A stretch of DNA of 53,659 bases from Ministeria vibrans ATCC 50519. Its lineage: Eukaryota; Opisthokonta; Filasterea. Shown one piece after another: positions 23,307-33,312 of the stretch (position 1 is the stretch's first letter; each line of letters begins with the position of its first letter). The stretch is from the NCBI GenBank assembly GCA_943704425.1, contig CALSCP010001092.1, positions 1 through 53,659 of the forward strand, in the 5' to 3' direction. A program made the position numbers and the translations under genes. The notes below the pieces were generated by a model. The model made no database searches and was not told the DNA's origin. It worked only from the letters and a program-made list of their open reading frames with translations.

Positions 23307-25640
23307 ATGAGCGACCAGCGACCGCCGGCACGTCTGGGACGTCCAAAGTCTGTTGCGATGGCCACGGTGTCGGCATCCTCCGCAACCGGCTCGAAACCAA
23401 CGGGTGAAATGCAGCTGCAACAGCAACAGCTCGCTGAGGGCATTCCCATGACCAGCCAGGCGCTCCCCGAGATGCTTGACGAGGCACACGAGTATGTCGA
23501 TGACAGCGAAGAGCCCATTGAGGTGTCGTCGCCACGGTCTGTCTCGCCTCTTATTTCCGAAACCAACGAAACGAAAAACGCCGCGACTGCTCCCTCTACC
23601 TCGACTGCCTCTGTCTCTGTCGGCACGAGTGGCACCGGAGATGCGAATGAGAAGAGAAACGCCGAGAAGGCGTCGTCGGAGGCGGGCGGGAGTCGTCCAA
23701 CGTCGTCGTTTTGGGACTGGCTGCCGACTTCACGGCCGTTTAGCAACACTAGCCAGCTTGCCGAGGCGGTTGACGCGGTAGTCGACAGCGTCGACTCGGG
23801 TCAAGTCACTCCCCAGGCAGTGGACGTGGCGCCTATGGCGCTTGCAGCGACGACGGAGGCGCTGGCGTCGATGGCAGATCCCGCAGCGTCTTTCATGCGC
23901 GACCGATTCAGCGCGATGACACAACAGCCGCGACAGTACCACTTGCCGGTGGGAGAAAAGTCGTTGTTTAGCACGCTACAGCTATCACGCTGGGACAACG
24001 TCATGGGTCCCCGTGTCATGGCCGTGTGGCACTGCAAAGAACCCGTCAGCGACGAGCTGCTCAAGTACATTAGTGGACGCGCTCTCAACGGCGAAATTGG
24101 CCGTCCCGAATCGACCGTGATCGAAACGAAATTCTGCGTGCTCACCGACATCCAACAGCTCGTGACGGCATTCACATTTATGGCAAAATCGCGTGCCGGC
24201 ATCAAGGCCGACTCGTGCATCTACTCACTGGCTCTGCTGCTGCCCATGCGCTATCTCAACGACTACCTTCCCTTGCACGAGGTCGTCGAGGATCGCTTCC
24301 TTACCCTCGTCGGCGATCTCCAGCTTCTGCTCCAGAAGCAGTTTGTCACGGCACTCGACGTGTTCACTACGCGTCTGGGGCCAGTCCTGGTCAACCTGGC
24401 CAACCTCAACGAGCCCGTTGCGCGTCTCCCCGAGCACGTCAAGATCAAACTCACCCTCTTTGGACCAGACCACGCCGACCAGGTCGACGAGGCCTTCCTG
24501 GGGCGCGCCTTGTCGTCCCACCTGCAAACTTCGTCTACCGTGGTCGTGGGTTACGACCCGCACCGCGTCAACACGATGATTCTCAGTCTGTCGCTCTTCC
24601 TCAGCGAACAGGAGCGTCGTCGCTCGCGCTTTGCTGGGCTCGAGTGGACGCGCGTTGAACCCGACATGATTCTTCAAGGCATCATCCTTACGCAGCCCAA
24701 CTCCCCTGCAGGTTCCGCTCCTTCTTATGCTGGTGCAACCACAGCCACAAGCACATCAGGCACATCAGGCACAGCCAATCCTTCTGCAGCGTACCAACCG
24801 TACATTGGGACGTACGCCACTTCTACGAGCACCACCAACGCCCCTCTCTTTCCTGACCCCTCCAACCCCACCAACAGCAACAGCAATAGTAACGGTGGCG
24901 CGCAACAGAATGGCTCGCAGCTGCTCGACGAAGATATCATCCGCAATCGTGGACCCGTCACCATTGTCGATGTGTCTGCCAAGGTGGTCTTGCAGACCAA
25001 ACCGTTCAATGAGTACCTTGTGACACGCAATCAGACCTACCTGGACCACACGCGCGAGAAGCTGCTGACTGCTCGAGCAGGAACGAGTGGCAGTGGTGGG
25101 GGTGGGGGTGGCCCTGGTGCAGGTGTGGGTGCTGCAACCATGAACACGACGTACAACAGTCAGAGCAGTTCGGCCGGGCCAACTGGCTCAACTGGTGGTG
25201 GAAATGCAACTGGTGGTGGGGGTGGGGGTGGAAATGGCGGTGGAAATGGTGGTGCGGACGCCGGTGACGGGTGGACTGCCGGCGGAGGAGGTCTGCTGGC
25301 ACCTGCCAAAGATGTGTCGCTGCTGGTGCGTACTCTTGTCGCTGACCTCCAGCGCATTCAGCCCATTTACCTGCGTGAGCAGCACATTGTGCACTTCAAC
25401 ATGCTGCTCACACGCAAGGCTGTTGCCTTTTTGGCCTACGCCGACTCCCATCCGACCCTGCCGCTTCCCGATGCGCTCATCCGGCAGCTACGACACGACC
25501 TGGCCCTCAATGCCGGCGACTTTCGTGTTGTTCTAGCACGCGCTGAGAAACTCCGTCCAGGCGTCTCCTTTGACGTGCTCGGCAATCCTCTTGCCATGCA
25601 GGAGAAGCTTGACTACATGATGATGGGGTTTTCTCTCTGA
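23307..25640 (+). CDS. C9orf72: C9orf72 homologue (longin/DENN-family protein)
   Basis: In animals C9orf72 forms a complex with SMCR8 (and WDR41) that acts on small GTPases in autophagy and lysosome signalling. This single-exon gene codes for 777 residues; the first ATG in frame is at 23307. The N-terminal ~210 residues are low-complexity (Ser, Thr, Ala, Gln), unlike the short human N-terminus. Conserved core: LSRWDNVMGPRV near 225, ALNGEI, LPLHEVVEDR, SSHLQTSSTVVVG, MILSLSLFLSEQERRRSR, HFNMLLTRKAVAFLAYAD, and a C-terminus with VVLARAEKLRPGVSF then LGNPLAMQEK and MMMGF, which matches the human AEKIKPGLHSFIFGRPF end. Ser/Thr/Asn-rich and Gly-rich insertions (about 470-550 and 595-655) split the DENN half. 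It is intronless, unlike its neighbours. The match is from recalled family sequence, not a search. Confidence 0.9.
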   Translation: MSDQRPPARLGRPKSVAMATVSASSATGSKPTGEMQLQQQQLAEGIPMTSQALPEMLDEAHEYVDDSEEPIEVSSPRSVSPLISETNETKNAATAPSTSTASVSVGTSGTGDANEKRNAEKASSEAGGSRPTSSFWDWLPTSRPFSNTSQLAEAVDAVVDSVDSGQVTPQAVDVAPMALAATTEALASMADPAASFMRDRFSAMTQQPRQYHLPVGEKSLFSTLQLSRWDNVMGPRVMAVWHCKEPVSDELLKYISGRALNGEIGRPESTVIETKFCVLTDIQQLVTAFTFMAKSRAGIKADSCIYSLALLLPMRYLNDYLPLHEVVEDRFLTLVGDLQLLLQKQFVTALDVFTTRLGPVLVNLANLNEPVARLPEHVKIKLTLFGPDHADQVDEAFLGRALSSHLQTSSTVVVGYDPHRVNTMILSLSLFLSEQERRRSRFAGLEWTRVEPDMILQGIILTQPNSPAGSAPSYAGATTATSTSGTSGTANPSAAYQPYIGTYATSTSTTNAPLFPDPSNPTNSNSNSNGGAQQNGSQLLDEDIIRNRGPVTIVDVSAKVVLQTKPFNEYLVTRNQTYLDHTREKLLTARAGTSGSGGGGGGPGAGVGAATMNTTYNSQSSSAGPTGSTGGGNATGGGGGGGNGGGNGGADAGDGWTAGGGGLLAPAKDVSLLVRTLVADLQRIQPIYLREQHIVHFNMLLTRKAVAFLAYADSHPTLPLPDALIRQLRHDLALNAGDFRVVLARAEKLRPGVSFDVLGNPLAMQEKLDYMMMGFSL

Positions 25641-26041
25641 GAGACTCTCTGTAAAAAAAAAAACAATAAATTATAATAATAATTTTACTATAAGAATTAT
25701 TAATGTCAGAACTGATAGCCTCATACACATAAAACCTTAAAAAGTACGTTCATCAGTAAAAAATAAACTGTCTGTCGTTTGTTCACAATTTATTGTGCCA
25801 CTTGTCTGGCCACCAGCCGACCTGTTTCCGCTCCCTTTCAGTGCTTCTGTCGCTTAGAAAGTGAATCAGCTGTTTGTGTTGTCGATTTTCGTTTCTGATC
25901 GATAATGAAAATAATATTATTATTATTATTATTTTTGTTATCTTTAGAGCAGTGAGAAGTTCCTTCAAATTTCAAAATTGTCACCTTCTTTTTGAGAAGA
26001 GATACATCTCTCGCCCACATTGCTGCACAGACGCTCGGTAG
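25641..26041. other. AT-rich intergenic region
   Basis: Mostly AT-rich, with an ATT array near 25914-25934 and a moderately GC-rich segment at 25795-25870. No open frame of interest on either strand. It presumably holds the C9orf72 3' UTR and the promoter of the next gene. Confidence 0.6.
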
Positions 26042-26390
26042 ATGGTTGTGGCGCGCCTGCCGGCCTTTCCGCCGCTGAGCCTGCTTACCGATGTGCCCGT
26101 CTTCTTTCGCGCTCCTGCCGTCTTCCTGCTCTTCGTCTTGCTCTGGGGCGTGAACACCATTGTGCTACGGTCGCGTGGCATCCACTACGCGCAGCTGCTG
26201 GCGCTGCCGACAGACGTGGGTGCGATATCGGGCAAGCGGATCGTGCAGACGGTCCTGCTGCTCTACGCCCTTCTCGCCGCCTTCTTCTACCTCTACGCCG
26301 AGTCGCAGGCCTCGCACACCATCAACCCCGACCTCATCCCCTCTCTCTACTACATCGGCATGTCGCTAGTGCTTCTCTGGCCTGGATCGC
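26042..26390 (+). CDS. Membrane protein fragment resembling the start of an EXS/ERD1-type protein
   Basis: An ATG at 26042 opens 116 codons up to a plausible donor GTAAGG at 26391. Two or three membrane segments are visible: FLLFVLLWGVNTIVL, VQTVLLLYALLAAFFYLY and LYYIGMSLVLLW. The pattern FR-P...LLWG-N...GI-YAQLL recalls the N-terminus of EXS-domain proteins (ERD1/XPR1 relatives), which have about ten more conserved segments. I cannot find those downstream. Only 530 bp remain before the convergent gene ending at 26921, and they contain a poly-A run and scrambled short frames. It is therefore either a truncated copy or pseudogene, or a short unrelated membrane protein with a small second exon. 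Family identity is tentative. Confidence 0.42.
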
Positions 26391-26920
26391 GTAAGGAAAC
26401 GAATCACACACATACAAAAAAAAAAAAAAAAAAAAAAAACTCTGAAAGTGCGATCGCTGCAACGAGCGTATGAACGACCAGCTCCAGCTGGCAATTTGTC
26501 TCAAACAGCGGACAGACGCGTGAGGCAAAGGCAGTGGCGAGCGTGTGTGACACTTTTTTGTGAAAAATAATGTGGACACGCGCGTGACATTGATTGACGT
26601 GTTGCTGCGTGCATCTCATTCCGGCAAATGGCTCACGTGGGATGCAGAGAAGAAAAACAAAGCTTACCTCTTCGATGTAGGTGGGCAAAAAAAATGATTA
26701 AAAATAAAAAATTAAATAAAAATTAATAATGGTTAATCACTGTTAATGAATTAAAAAATATAATTATTTTTCCACGGATTTTCCATCTTTTTTGTATTTA
26801 TTCGAGATTTATACTGGGAATAAAAAACTCCATAGAAACTCGTCGAGAGGTCGAGTGCGACAAGCAGCACACACACACACACACACACAAATAAAACTTA
26901 GCACAAATCGCGGCGACTTA
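26391..26920. other. Region between the membrane fragment and the convergent gene, no supported exon
   Basis: Contains a poly-A tract (26418-26439), a segment of balanced composition (26440-26690) open for about 35 codons in one plus frame ending near 26690, an AT-rich block (26695-26780), and a CA repeat (26869-26888). The balanced segment could be a remnant coding exon, but splice sites do not join it in frame to the upstream exon. Confidence 0.4.
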
Positions 26921-29370
26921 TCAAAATTCAACCACGTCCACCGTAGCATGGACCCTTCCAAGGTCCCTGAGCTTTCCCCACACAAGAACGTCAGAGTCAA
27001 AGTGCTAAGCATGGTCATAAAAAATAATAATAATATTAATAACAATAAAGAGAGGAATGTTTAAACGTACAATGTGGTTGCGCATGAAAAGGAAGTTACG
27101 ATCCTGGTCGCTAAGCTCGTGGAAGACACTGGAGGCAGCCAAAAAAAGGTCCTTAAAGGTTGTTTGCCGATTGACCGCGATCGTTTTCGATACGCTTCTG
27201 TATCGAACGGTGATTAGGTCCACCTCACCTGCCCCCATGGATAAAAATAATAGTAATAATAATCATAATAGTGACTACGTCGTCTTCTTTTTGTTCAAAA
27301 ATAGATATATTTTACCTTCGAGACCACGGGGAACAACGTCAACTTGGGCAACAGCCTCGCGAGCGTCTCGGAGACGTTTCTCTTCGGCATGCGTCTGTGC
27401 GCTGAGATACGCCACGCGTCTCTGCAACTCATCCACAGTGTTGCGGAGAACATTCTCTTCGTCGCGCAACTTCGGAAGGTTGTCGTTGTACTTGGTTTCC
27501 TCCTCAATGCGGTCAATAATCATTTGAGCCACCTCACGTTCGTGGTCCTCCAGCTTTTCGATGCGTGCGACAGTTTGCCTCTCCAAAGACAACAGCGTTT
27601 CCTTCTGCTCTTGCTGACTTGCAAGTGACTTCTCCGACTCCGCTAGCTGAACCTGCAGTCGCTTTGTGGACGCCAGCATCTCGGCCTGCTTCCGCTCCTC
27701 CTCCTGTGCCTCTAGCTCGTAGTTTTGCTTGAGCGCACTGAGCTCAGCGCGCGCCTCCTCAATTTTTCCCTGAAGCTCCTCCAGCACCTTCTCCGACACG
27801 TCTGGCACGAGATTCAGTTCTTGCGCCACTTCTTCGTTCACTTGGTGGACGTCGTCGGTCTGGGTCTGGGTCTGCTGGACGCTGTCGGCCTGCTGAACTT
27901 CCTCCGGCTGTTGCAGGTTGCTCCCGTCGTTCTCCTGGGGATCATTTTGGACAATCGCCGCTGCTGTTGTAGCCTCTTCAGCCTCCGCTGCCACGACATT
28001 CTCCGCCTCTAGCTGGCTCGATTCCGACGACAATACGTCGATGATCATGCCCTCAGGAGAGTCCACAATGTTTACATTGGCCACTGGGGCGTCTTCTTGT
28101 TCCGGCACGGCGTTCTCGGATGGCTTACTGGAATCTGGTGCTTTTGCGGTGACTGCCTTCGCGTCAGTGGTGGCAGGAACTTTGGCAGCGTTGGGCGGTG
28201 CATCTGCAGGCGTAACGTTCCACTCCTCCAAGAGAAATTGATACATCGTTTGTGGTGGCGCCTCGGGCAGACTTGGCGCACCCTGGTCCATCTCCGCCTC
28301 GAGCACCAGCATGACTTTTTTCAGTGTCATGCCGACGTCGGCGCGGAAGAGCGTACTCTTGTCAAACGACACAAATGCCTCTGCGTAAGCCAAGGGGGTC
28401 TGTTAGGACGTAACGGGGGAGGGGGGTGGAAAAAATAATTATTGGAAAACGTACGGGCAATTGTGGCGTGGGGATCGACGGAGACCGAGCACACCGTGAC
28501 GTGTTCGGTGGTCGCAATTGGCTTGAAGACCATCGCCATTAAATTGCCGAGCATGGGTACATTCTGCGGCATGACCTCTGTCTCGACCACAAGAAGAACC
28601 CTTGACGAGCGCATTGGGGTGGAGTGGAGGTGACGCAGGTCGCCGGCGTTTGTCCAAACAAAGGTTTGAGGGATGTCCACGACGGAGACAGAAGTGGGAA
28701 CACCTTGGTCATCGTCGTGTCGCTCACACACCACCGTGGGACGGATGACTGTCTGCAGCACACCCTTGCCGTGAAAATTAAGCCCCGCAACCGCATTGAG
28801 GTCGTTGGTGCCGCGGACACGCCACACCGCAGGCGCCAGATAGAGCGTTGTGCTGCGCTCGACGGTGCGCAACACCAACCCGTGGCTTGTGGGGCGTTTG
28901 ATAGGTCCCGTTATCACCATGTTGGGAAGTTTCACTGCCAAAAGTGAGAATTGTGTGAGAAATAATGAAAGGAAAGAGAAAAAAAAAAAAGAGAAAAAAA
29001 TAAAAGAGAAAAGAGGAAAAAAAAAGTCGCAGAAGCGGTCCGCGCCGTCAAAATTCAATACATAGAAGATAAAACACCATGGTAGCACGCATGGTGCCCG
29101 AAAGAATGGCTAAAGCAATCGGCGCTCTTTTTTTTTTTTTCTCAAACTTGAATTTTTCTTACGTCGGATACGAACACTGTCGCTTTCGGCCGAGGTGACG
29201 GGCTGAACCGACTCAATACGGGCGTGGGGAAGAGGTCGACTGCCATTCATCGTGTCGAAGGCACAAATGCTGACGGCTGTTCGCAGGAACATGTCGACAT
29301 TGTGCTCGCCTGCCCACTGGGGCAGTCCGTGGCTGTGCACCAGTTCCGTGCACGAAGGTATGCCTGCCAT
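26921..29370 (-). CDS. Unrecognised protein with coiled coil and possible beta-grasp C-terminus
   Basis: Five exons: 29370-29163, 28934-28455, 28380-27316, 27228-27071 and 27004-26921. They join in frame (C|TG, C|AG, G|GT, then phase 0) to give 664 residues. The ATG at 29370 sits beside an acceptor-like CAG, but it is the only good start. Residues 1-290 have mixed strand and helix character with several Cys and His. Residues 290-420 are acidic and Gln/Ala-rich. About 425-575 form a long coiled coil with Glu/Lys/Gln heptads. The last ~78 residues alternate strands and helix (VDLITVRYRS...TIAVNRQTTFKDLF) like a ubiquitin-type beta-grasp fold. The acceptor at 28381 was chosen over one 17 nt upstream because only it keeps phase. 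It lies 340 bp downstream of another same-strand orphan gene. Function unknown. Confidence 0.75.
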
Positions 29371-29709
29371 TGAGATGCAAAAAAGAATATGATTATTAAT
29401 ATCTATAGCTGTTTATTTTAATCATGGGTTGAGTTTGTGAAAAGTTGTTGACATAAATTGATTTCAATTTTTTCCCCCCTGAGGTTGTTAATTCTAGAAT
29501 TGTTAGGAACAATTGGAGCGTGCACGTGTCTGTCAAAGTGAGATATCCCAAACGGCAAAACCACCATAATATTATATATTAGAGTCATTGCACACGTAGA
29601 GAATGACGAATGTAGACAGAAGATTGTATACGATATTTTTAATTTTTACTATTAATAAATTTTTCGTCCTTGTGTATTTAATAATAATAATAATTATATT
29701 TTTTAAAAA
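29371..29709. other. AT-rich spacer between two minus-strand genes
   Basis: About 340 bp, strongly AT-rich, with a TAATAATAATAAT stretch near 29680-29693. No open frame is supported. I considered it as an intron joining the two flanking genes, but no phase-compatible strong donor was found in the upstream gene's last exon. Confidence 0.55.
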
Positions 29710-30121
29710 TTAATTTTGGTTTCCTGATTGATGCATCAGGCGCAAATGCTTGATAGCTACCGTAAGAGCCTGCCAGGATGGATTGATGGGTTTGGTGCAA
29801 ACGAGGGTCTGGAGGAGCGTGCCGTCTCCAGGACAAATGACGGTGTTGCCATGGGACGAGTAAGCACCAAGGCAGCCAGGCACGGCGCCTCGGCAGAGTC
29901 GTCCAATAATGGTATTCATCTCGTCAAGGTAGGTTGCGGCGGCGTCCGAGTTCCACGGTGTGATGCGACCGCTGACGGTCAAAGTCCTTTCCTTTGGAAT
30001 GACTGTGTACTTTTCAACGCAAAGGACCCGTTTTGATTGCTGCTCTCCCGTGTCCGGATTGCACTGGTTCTTGTACAACTGGAAAAGATGGCATAATGGG
30101 AAGGAAAATAATAAAAATAAT

Positions 30122-30165
<44 letters not shown>

Positions 30166-31743
30166 TAATAATAATAAAAGAATTATTATAGTTCTTACGT
30201 AGTAGACGGGCCTGTCTTGACTCATCGACTGAAGTACGATAAACACATCGTCGGAGAAGTTGAGGGAGTTTGGTTGGAAGACAATGGGGTTGGTTGGGGT
30301 GACAATGAGGTCGCACACGTGCTTAAACGGCATGTTGTCAATGTTGACCACGGTTGCGTTGGCGTCGAGAAAGGAGACAACCATGTGTAGGTCGCGGCTG
30401 TTGCGATCGTTGCGGTGTTGGTAGAGAAGCGTCAGACAACCGTTGGTCTGCGACCCTACTTCGCTCGAGAGGTCGCAGTGGATTCGTATGCGCTCCCCAT
30501 AGACGGTTTTCATCTTCTCAGGCGGAAAAATCAGTTTCCTGAAGATGCGAGCAGCCGATGGTTCTTCGTGGTACGTGTCCTGGATGTCCGTGTTGTCAGA
30601 CTCGTGCAAAGTCTCAGCTGGCAGCTTGCCTTCTGAGGGGTCCTTGGCCTTCGTATCGGCATCCTTGGTCTCCGTATCGGCGTCCTTGGCCTCCATATCG
30701 GTATCCTTGATCTGCGTGTCGGTGTTCTTGACCTGCGTGTCGGTGTTCTTGACCTGCGTGTCGGTGTCCTTGATCTGCGTGTCGGTGTTCTTGACCTGCG
30801 TGTCGGTGTTCTTGACCTGCGTGTCGGTGTCCTTGACCTGCATGTTGGTGTTCTTGACCTGCGTGTTGGTGTCCTTGACCTGCGTGTTGGTGTTCTTGAC
30901 CTGCGTGTGGGTGTCCTTGGCGTGCGTGTTCGTGTTACTGACTTGCGTTGTCAGTTGGGTAAACACATCGCGGGCCGACTTGATAGTTGACACCCCGGCA
31001 GTTGACGTTGTCGGCGTGGGGTGATCCGAAGTGGCAGGTGCGTTGTCGCTTACACGCGGCGTCTTGTTGGTGTTCATGGCAACTGGCACAGGCGTAGCTA
31101 GAGGAGCGGCCTTAGCTGTAGTTGATGGGTCGGCGGCTTTCTTCGAACGTGTGGTCATACCCAGAGCGCCTGCCAGAGAAGTCAGTGCCGTCTTCGGTTT
31201 TGATGTGGCTTTCATCCGTTGCCTTCTAAGAGTAGTAAACAAAAAATAGCATAGCGTCCAGGCACCAATGTGCCAGTCAGGGGCGTCAGCGTATAAAATC
31301 AGACAGTGCTTACTCGGCGAGGCCATCAACGGTGAATCCTGCAGGCTTGCTCGGTACATGCAAGCCATCGGAGGTGTCCTTTTTGAAATGTGTATCCAGC
31401 ACCTCAACCACATCGTTCGCTTGGACATTCTGATGCCTAAGAGAACACAGCGCAACTGAGCACACGCGTTATTTTTATGCGACTCTTTTCACTTCTCTTG
31501 TGTTTGCACGGAGCGCAAAGCGTGAAAAACTACCCCCTCATAGTCTTCCTGTCTCTGCTGTAGCACAGCTTTGATGCTTTCTTCGATTCTACAACGCGAG
31601 CAGTTGTCACGGTCGTGGTGAGCGGAGTGAGAGCGCAAAAAAAAAAAGAAAAAAAAACAAAAAACAAACAAAAAGACATACGCTCTTGTCTCCTGCGCCA
31701 TCCTCTCGCGCTGTTGATGACGCATAACTAACATTTCATCCAT
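29710..31743 (-). CDS. Unrecognised protein with a 14-copy heptapeptide repeat
   Basis: Five exons: 31743-31682, 31588-31493, 31436-31314, 31225-30199 and 30078-29710. They stay in frame and give 558 residues. The intron between exons 2 and 3 is only 56 nt; its donor (GAGAA|GTGAAAAG) was chosen because it alone keeps the frame of the next exon. Residues 1-53 are charged and helical. Residues ~94-200 are Thr/Ala/Pro-rich. Fourteen copies of a 7-residue Thr/Asp/Asn-Gln-Val-Lys unit follow. The C-terminal ~250 residues look globular (RIRIHCDLSSEVGSQTNGC; HMVVSFLDANATVVNIDNMP; Cys-rich at 445-530). Intron 4 (30198-30079) is mostly a TAA array. No family recognised and no membrane segment seen. 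Confidence 0.75.
30124..30176. repeat. (TAA)n microsatellite in an intron
   Basis: About 17 TAA units with one interruption, inside the last intron (30198-30079) of the heptad-repeat gene. On the coding strand it reads TTA. Confidence 0.95.
30643..30936 (-). repeat. Coding 21-bp minisatellite, 14 copies
   Basis: Fourteen in-frame 21-bp units code for heptapeptides of the type (D/N)T(D/N)TQVK. Units alternate KDTDTQ and KNTDTQ types in higher-order pairs. The three units nearest the C-terminus have diverged (Met-Glu-Ala, Glu-Thr and Lys-Ala replace Thr-Gln-Val). The seven-residue period fits a coiled coil only poorly, because the hydrophobic position is limited to one Val or Ile per unit. Confidence 0.95.
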
Positions 31744-32307
31744 TTCTAATCTGGTACCATTCCAGAGTTTAGCGTTAAACAAACGAGTGACACAATTTTT
31801 TTCTCTTTACTCTTCAAAAGTTGATATCACACAGAGAGGGTTCAGAGAGGGTAGGCCAAGCAACTGTTCAGCGTCTAGCAGTCCCACAGTCAATTAGGAA
31901 TGATTAAAAAAGTGGATCTCCACGCTTGACAGTGATGACACGGACTTGACACTCCCAAAGGGTAAAAAAAAGTTCGTTAACGGACGCAAAAAATTAAAAA
32001 ACGAAACTCTGGCTCGCTTATTTCAGAAAAAGCTCTCCGCCCATGCCGCGACCCCCGGCTTTGCGGAGATATAAAGAGAGGATACATGTTTGCCCAATGC
32101 GTCTGTTTCTATATCAGTGGGCGAACTGGCTGTCGTTTGGATGACTTTGACTTTTGTTGTGACGAAGTTGTGACGCATTTGACAGTGAGTGAGCAGAGTT
32201 TGATTGTGAAATTGTAAATTTGTAGTAATGATTATTAATTTTGCTTTCTTGTAGCTCTATTGAGATTATAGTGGTTGCACTGGCTATTGCGCGAGAAGCA
32301 CCGCGCC
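31744..32307. promoter_or_regulatory. Divergent intergenic region with a TATA-like site
   Basis: Lies between the minus-strand heptad gene and the plus-strand CaaX gene. It contains GATATAAAG at 32068-32076, the best TATA-box candidate in the window, about 230 bp before the ATG at 32308. A GCGGAG/CTCCGC pair (near 32034 and 32063) could form a short hairpin. Regulatory function is inferred from position only. Confidence 0.35.
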
Positions 32308-32805
32308 ATGGCGGATGAATTAATGCAGGATCGCCTGCGCTATCGCATGAGGCAAAACGAAGCAGCGCGTCAGAAAGAGGCAAACCAGACAGAAGAGTGG
32401 GCTCCTTCGCAGACAAGCACACTTGTCAACGCCACAAGGTTGCCTCCTGACAACGCTCAGAAGCATGTGGTGGGAGACAAAACTGTGACAACAAGCAGGA
32501 CAAACGTCGCGGATGAAAACGACAGAAATCAACAATCTCCAACCCTCCCCAGTTCTTTCACAGCGGTCGATATACAGCCGTCATCTTTGAACATGGCAAA
32601 GAGCGCATCACCCGCTGTAGCGAAGGGTCATGGGCAGCACACGGTTGGCACTACTGCGACTGCGCCGCGCACGTTCAAGGTTGATGTGGACGCATTATGC
32701 AACGAAGAAGCGGACTCAAACTCGGAAAGCAGCGACCGACGCACTAATAGTCCGTCGAGATCAGCCAAAAAGAAGAGCTTTTGGGGGGGCTGTTGTATTT
32801 TGTAA
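32308..32805 (+). CDS. Small orphan protein with C-terminal CaaX prenylation motif
   Basis: Single exon, 165 residues from the ATG at 32308. The N-terminal 35 residues are helical and charged (MADELMQDRLRYRMRQNEAAR). The middle is Ser/Thr/Asn-rich and probably disordered. The end is polybasic then KKKSFWGGCCIL, whose last four residues CCIL fit a CaaX box with Leu at X, the geranylgeranyl type; the preceding Cys could be palmitoylated. This suggests peripheral membrane attachment. There is no GTPase motif, so it is not a Ras or Rho protein. Codon use is less GC-rich than in the housekeeping genes. No homologue is recognised. Confidence 0.65.
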   Translation: MADELMQDRLRYRMRQNEAARQKEANQTEEWAPSQTSTLVNATRLPPDNAQKHVVGDKTVTTSRTNVADENDRNQQSPTLPSSFTAVDIQPSSLNMAKSASPAVAKGHGQHTVGTTATAPRTFKVDVDALCNEEADSNSESSDRRTNSPSRSAKKKSFWGGCCIL

Positions 32806-33051
32806 ACGCAAAAGTCCAAAGCAAGGGAGAGGGCATCTCCCCCCTTTCTCCTTGGTGGCAATTGGGCGATCAGTGCAGGAAGAATAAAAATTTATTATAA
32901 TAATTATTCAGATTCACAGACTTTTATTAGTTCTTTCAACGGTACAAGCTTCACACGACGCGTCCTTACATTACCATACAATACAATACCCTTTAAAAGT
33001 TGAGGTTGAGATTAAATAATTAGTGCGTTTGTAGGAGAAGAGAGTGGAAAA

Positions 33052-33312
33052 ATGTCAACTGAAGTTATGACTGAGCGAACTCGCTTGAGACAACAGCTGC
33101 ACAATGAAAAGAGGCTGGCGGAGTTGCAAGCGGAGCAAGGCAAACAGGCCGCCAACAAAAGAGAGGAAGGACCGGGCTGCAACGACAGGGCTTGCGACGA
33201 GTGTAGCCGAGACATTTGTATTTGTCTTCCTGATTTTGTGTGGAATTTATTCGCCTCTCTTTGCTGCTGCTGCATCTGCCGGAAGAGAGATTCGAATTCG
33301 CCACCGTTTTGA
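33052..33312 (+). CDS. Small Cys-rich protein, unrecognised
   Basis: Single exon, 86 residues, ATG at 33052. The N-terminal half is a charged helix (TERTRLRQQLHNEKRLAELQ). The C-terminal half has eleven cysteines, including ICICLPDFVWNLFASLCCCC followed by basic Arg-Lys-Arg. A hydrophobic Cys-rich stretch next to basic residues fits S-acylated membrane-associated proteins. It sits between two other small intronless genes on the same strand. It could be a chance frame, but composition and start context are reasonable. Confidence 0.45.
   Translation: MSTEVMTERTRLRQQLHNEKRLAELQAEQGKQAANKREEGPGCNDRACDECSRDICICLPDFVWNLFASLCCCCICRKRDSNSPPF

Noticed and set aside
26440-26690. Coding exon on either strand following the EXS-like fragment
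   Set aside because: The open stretches are under 40 codons, and no splice pair joins them in frame to the flanking exon.
29371-29709. Intron joining the heptad-repeat gene to the coiled-coil gene downstream
   Set aside because: The upstream gene has its own stop at 29710, the downstream exon begins with an ATG, and no strong donor gives the phase needed at 29368.
31494-31534. Earlier donor (GTAGTT after 31534) for exon 2 of the heptad-repeat gene
   Set aside because: It ends in phase 0, which is incompatible with the protein-like frame of exon 3; the GTGAAAAG donor after 31493 gives the correct phase.
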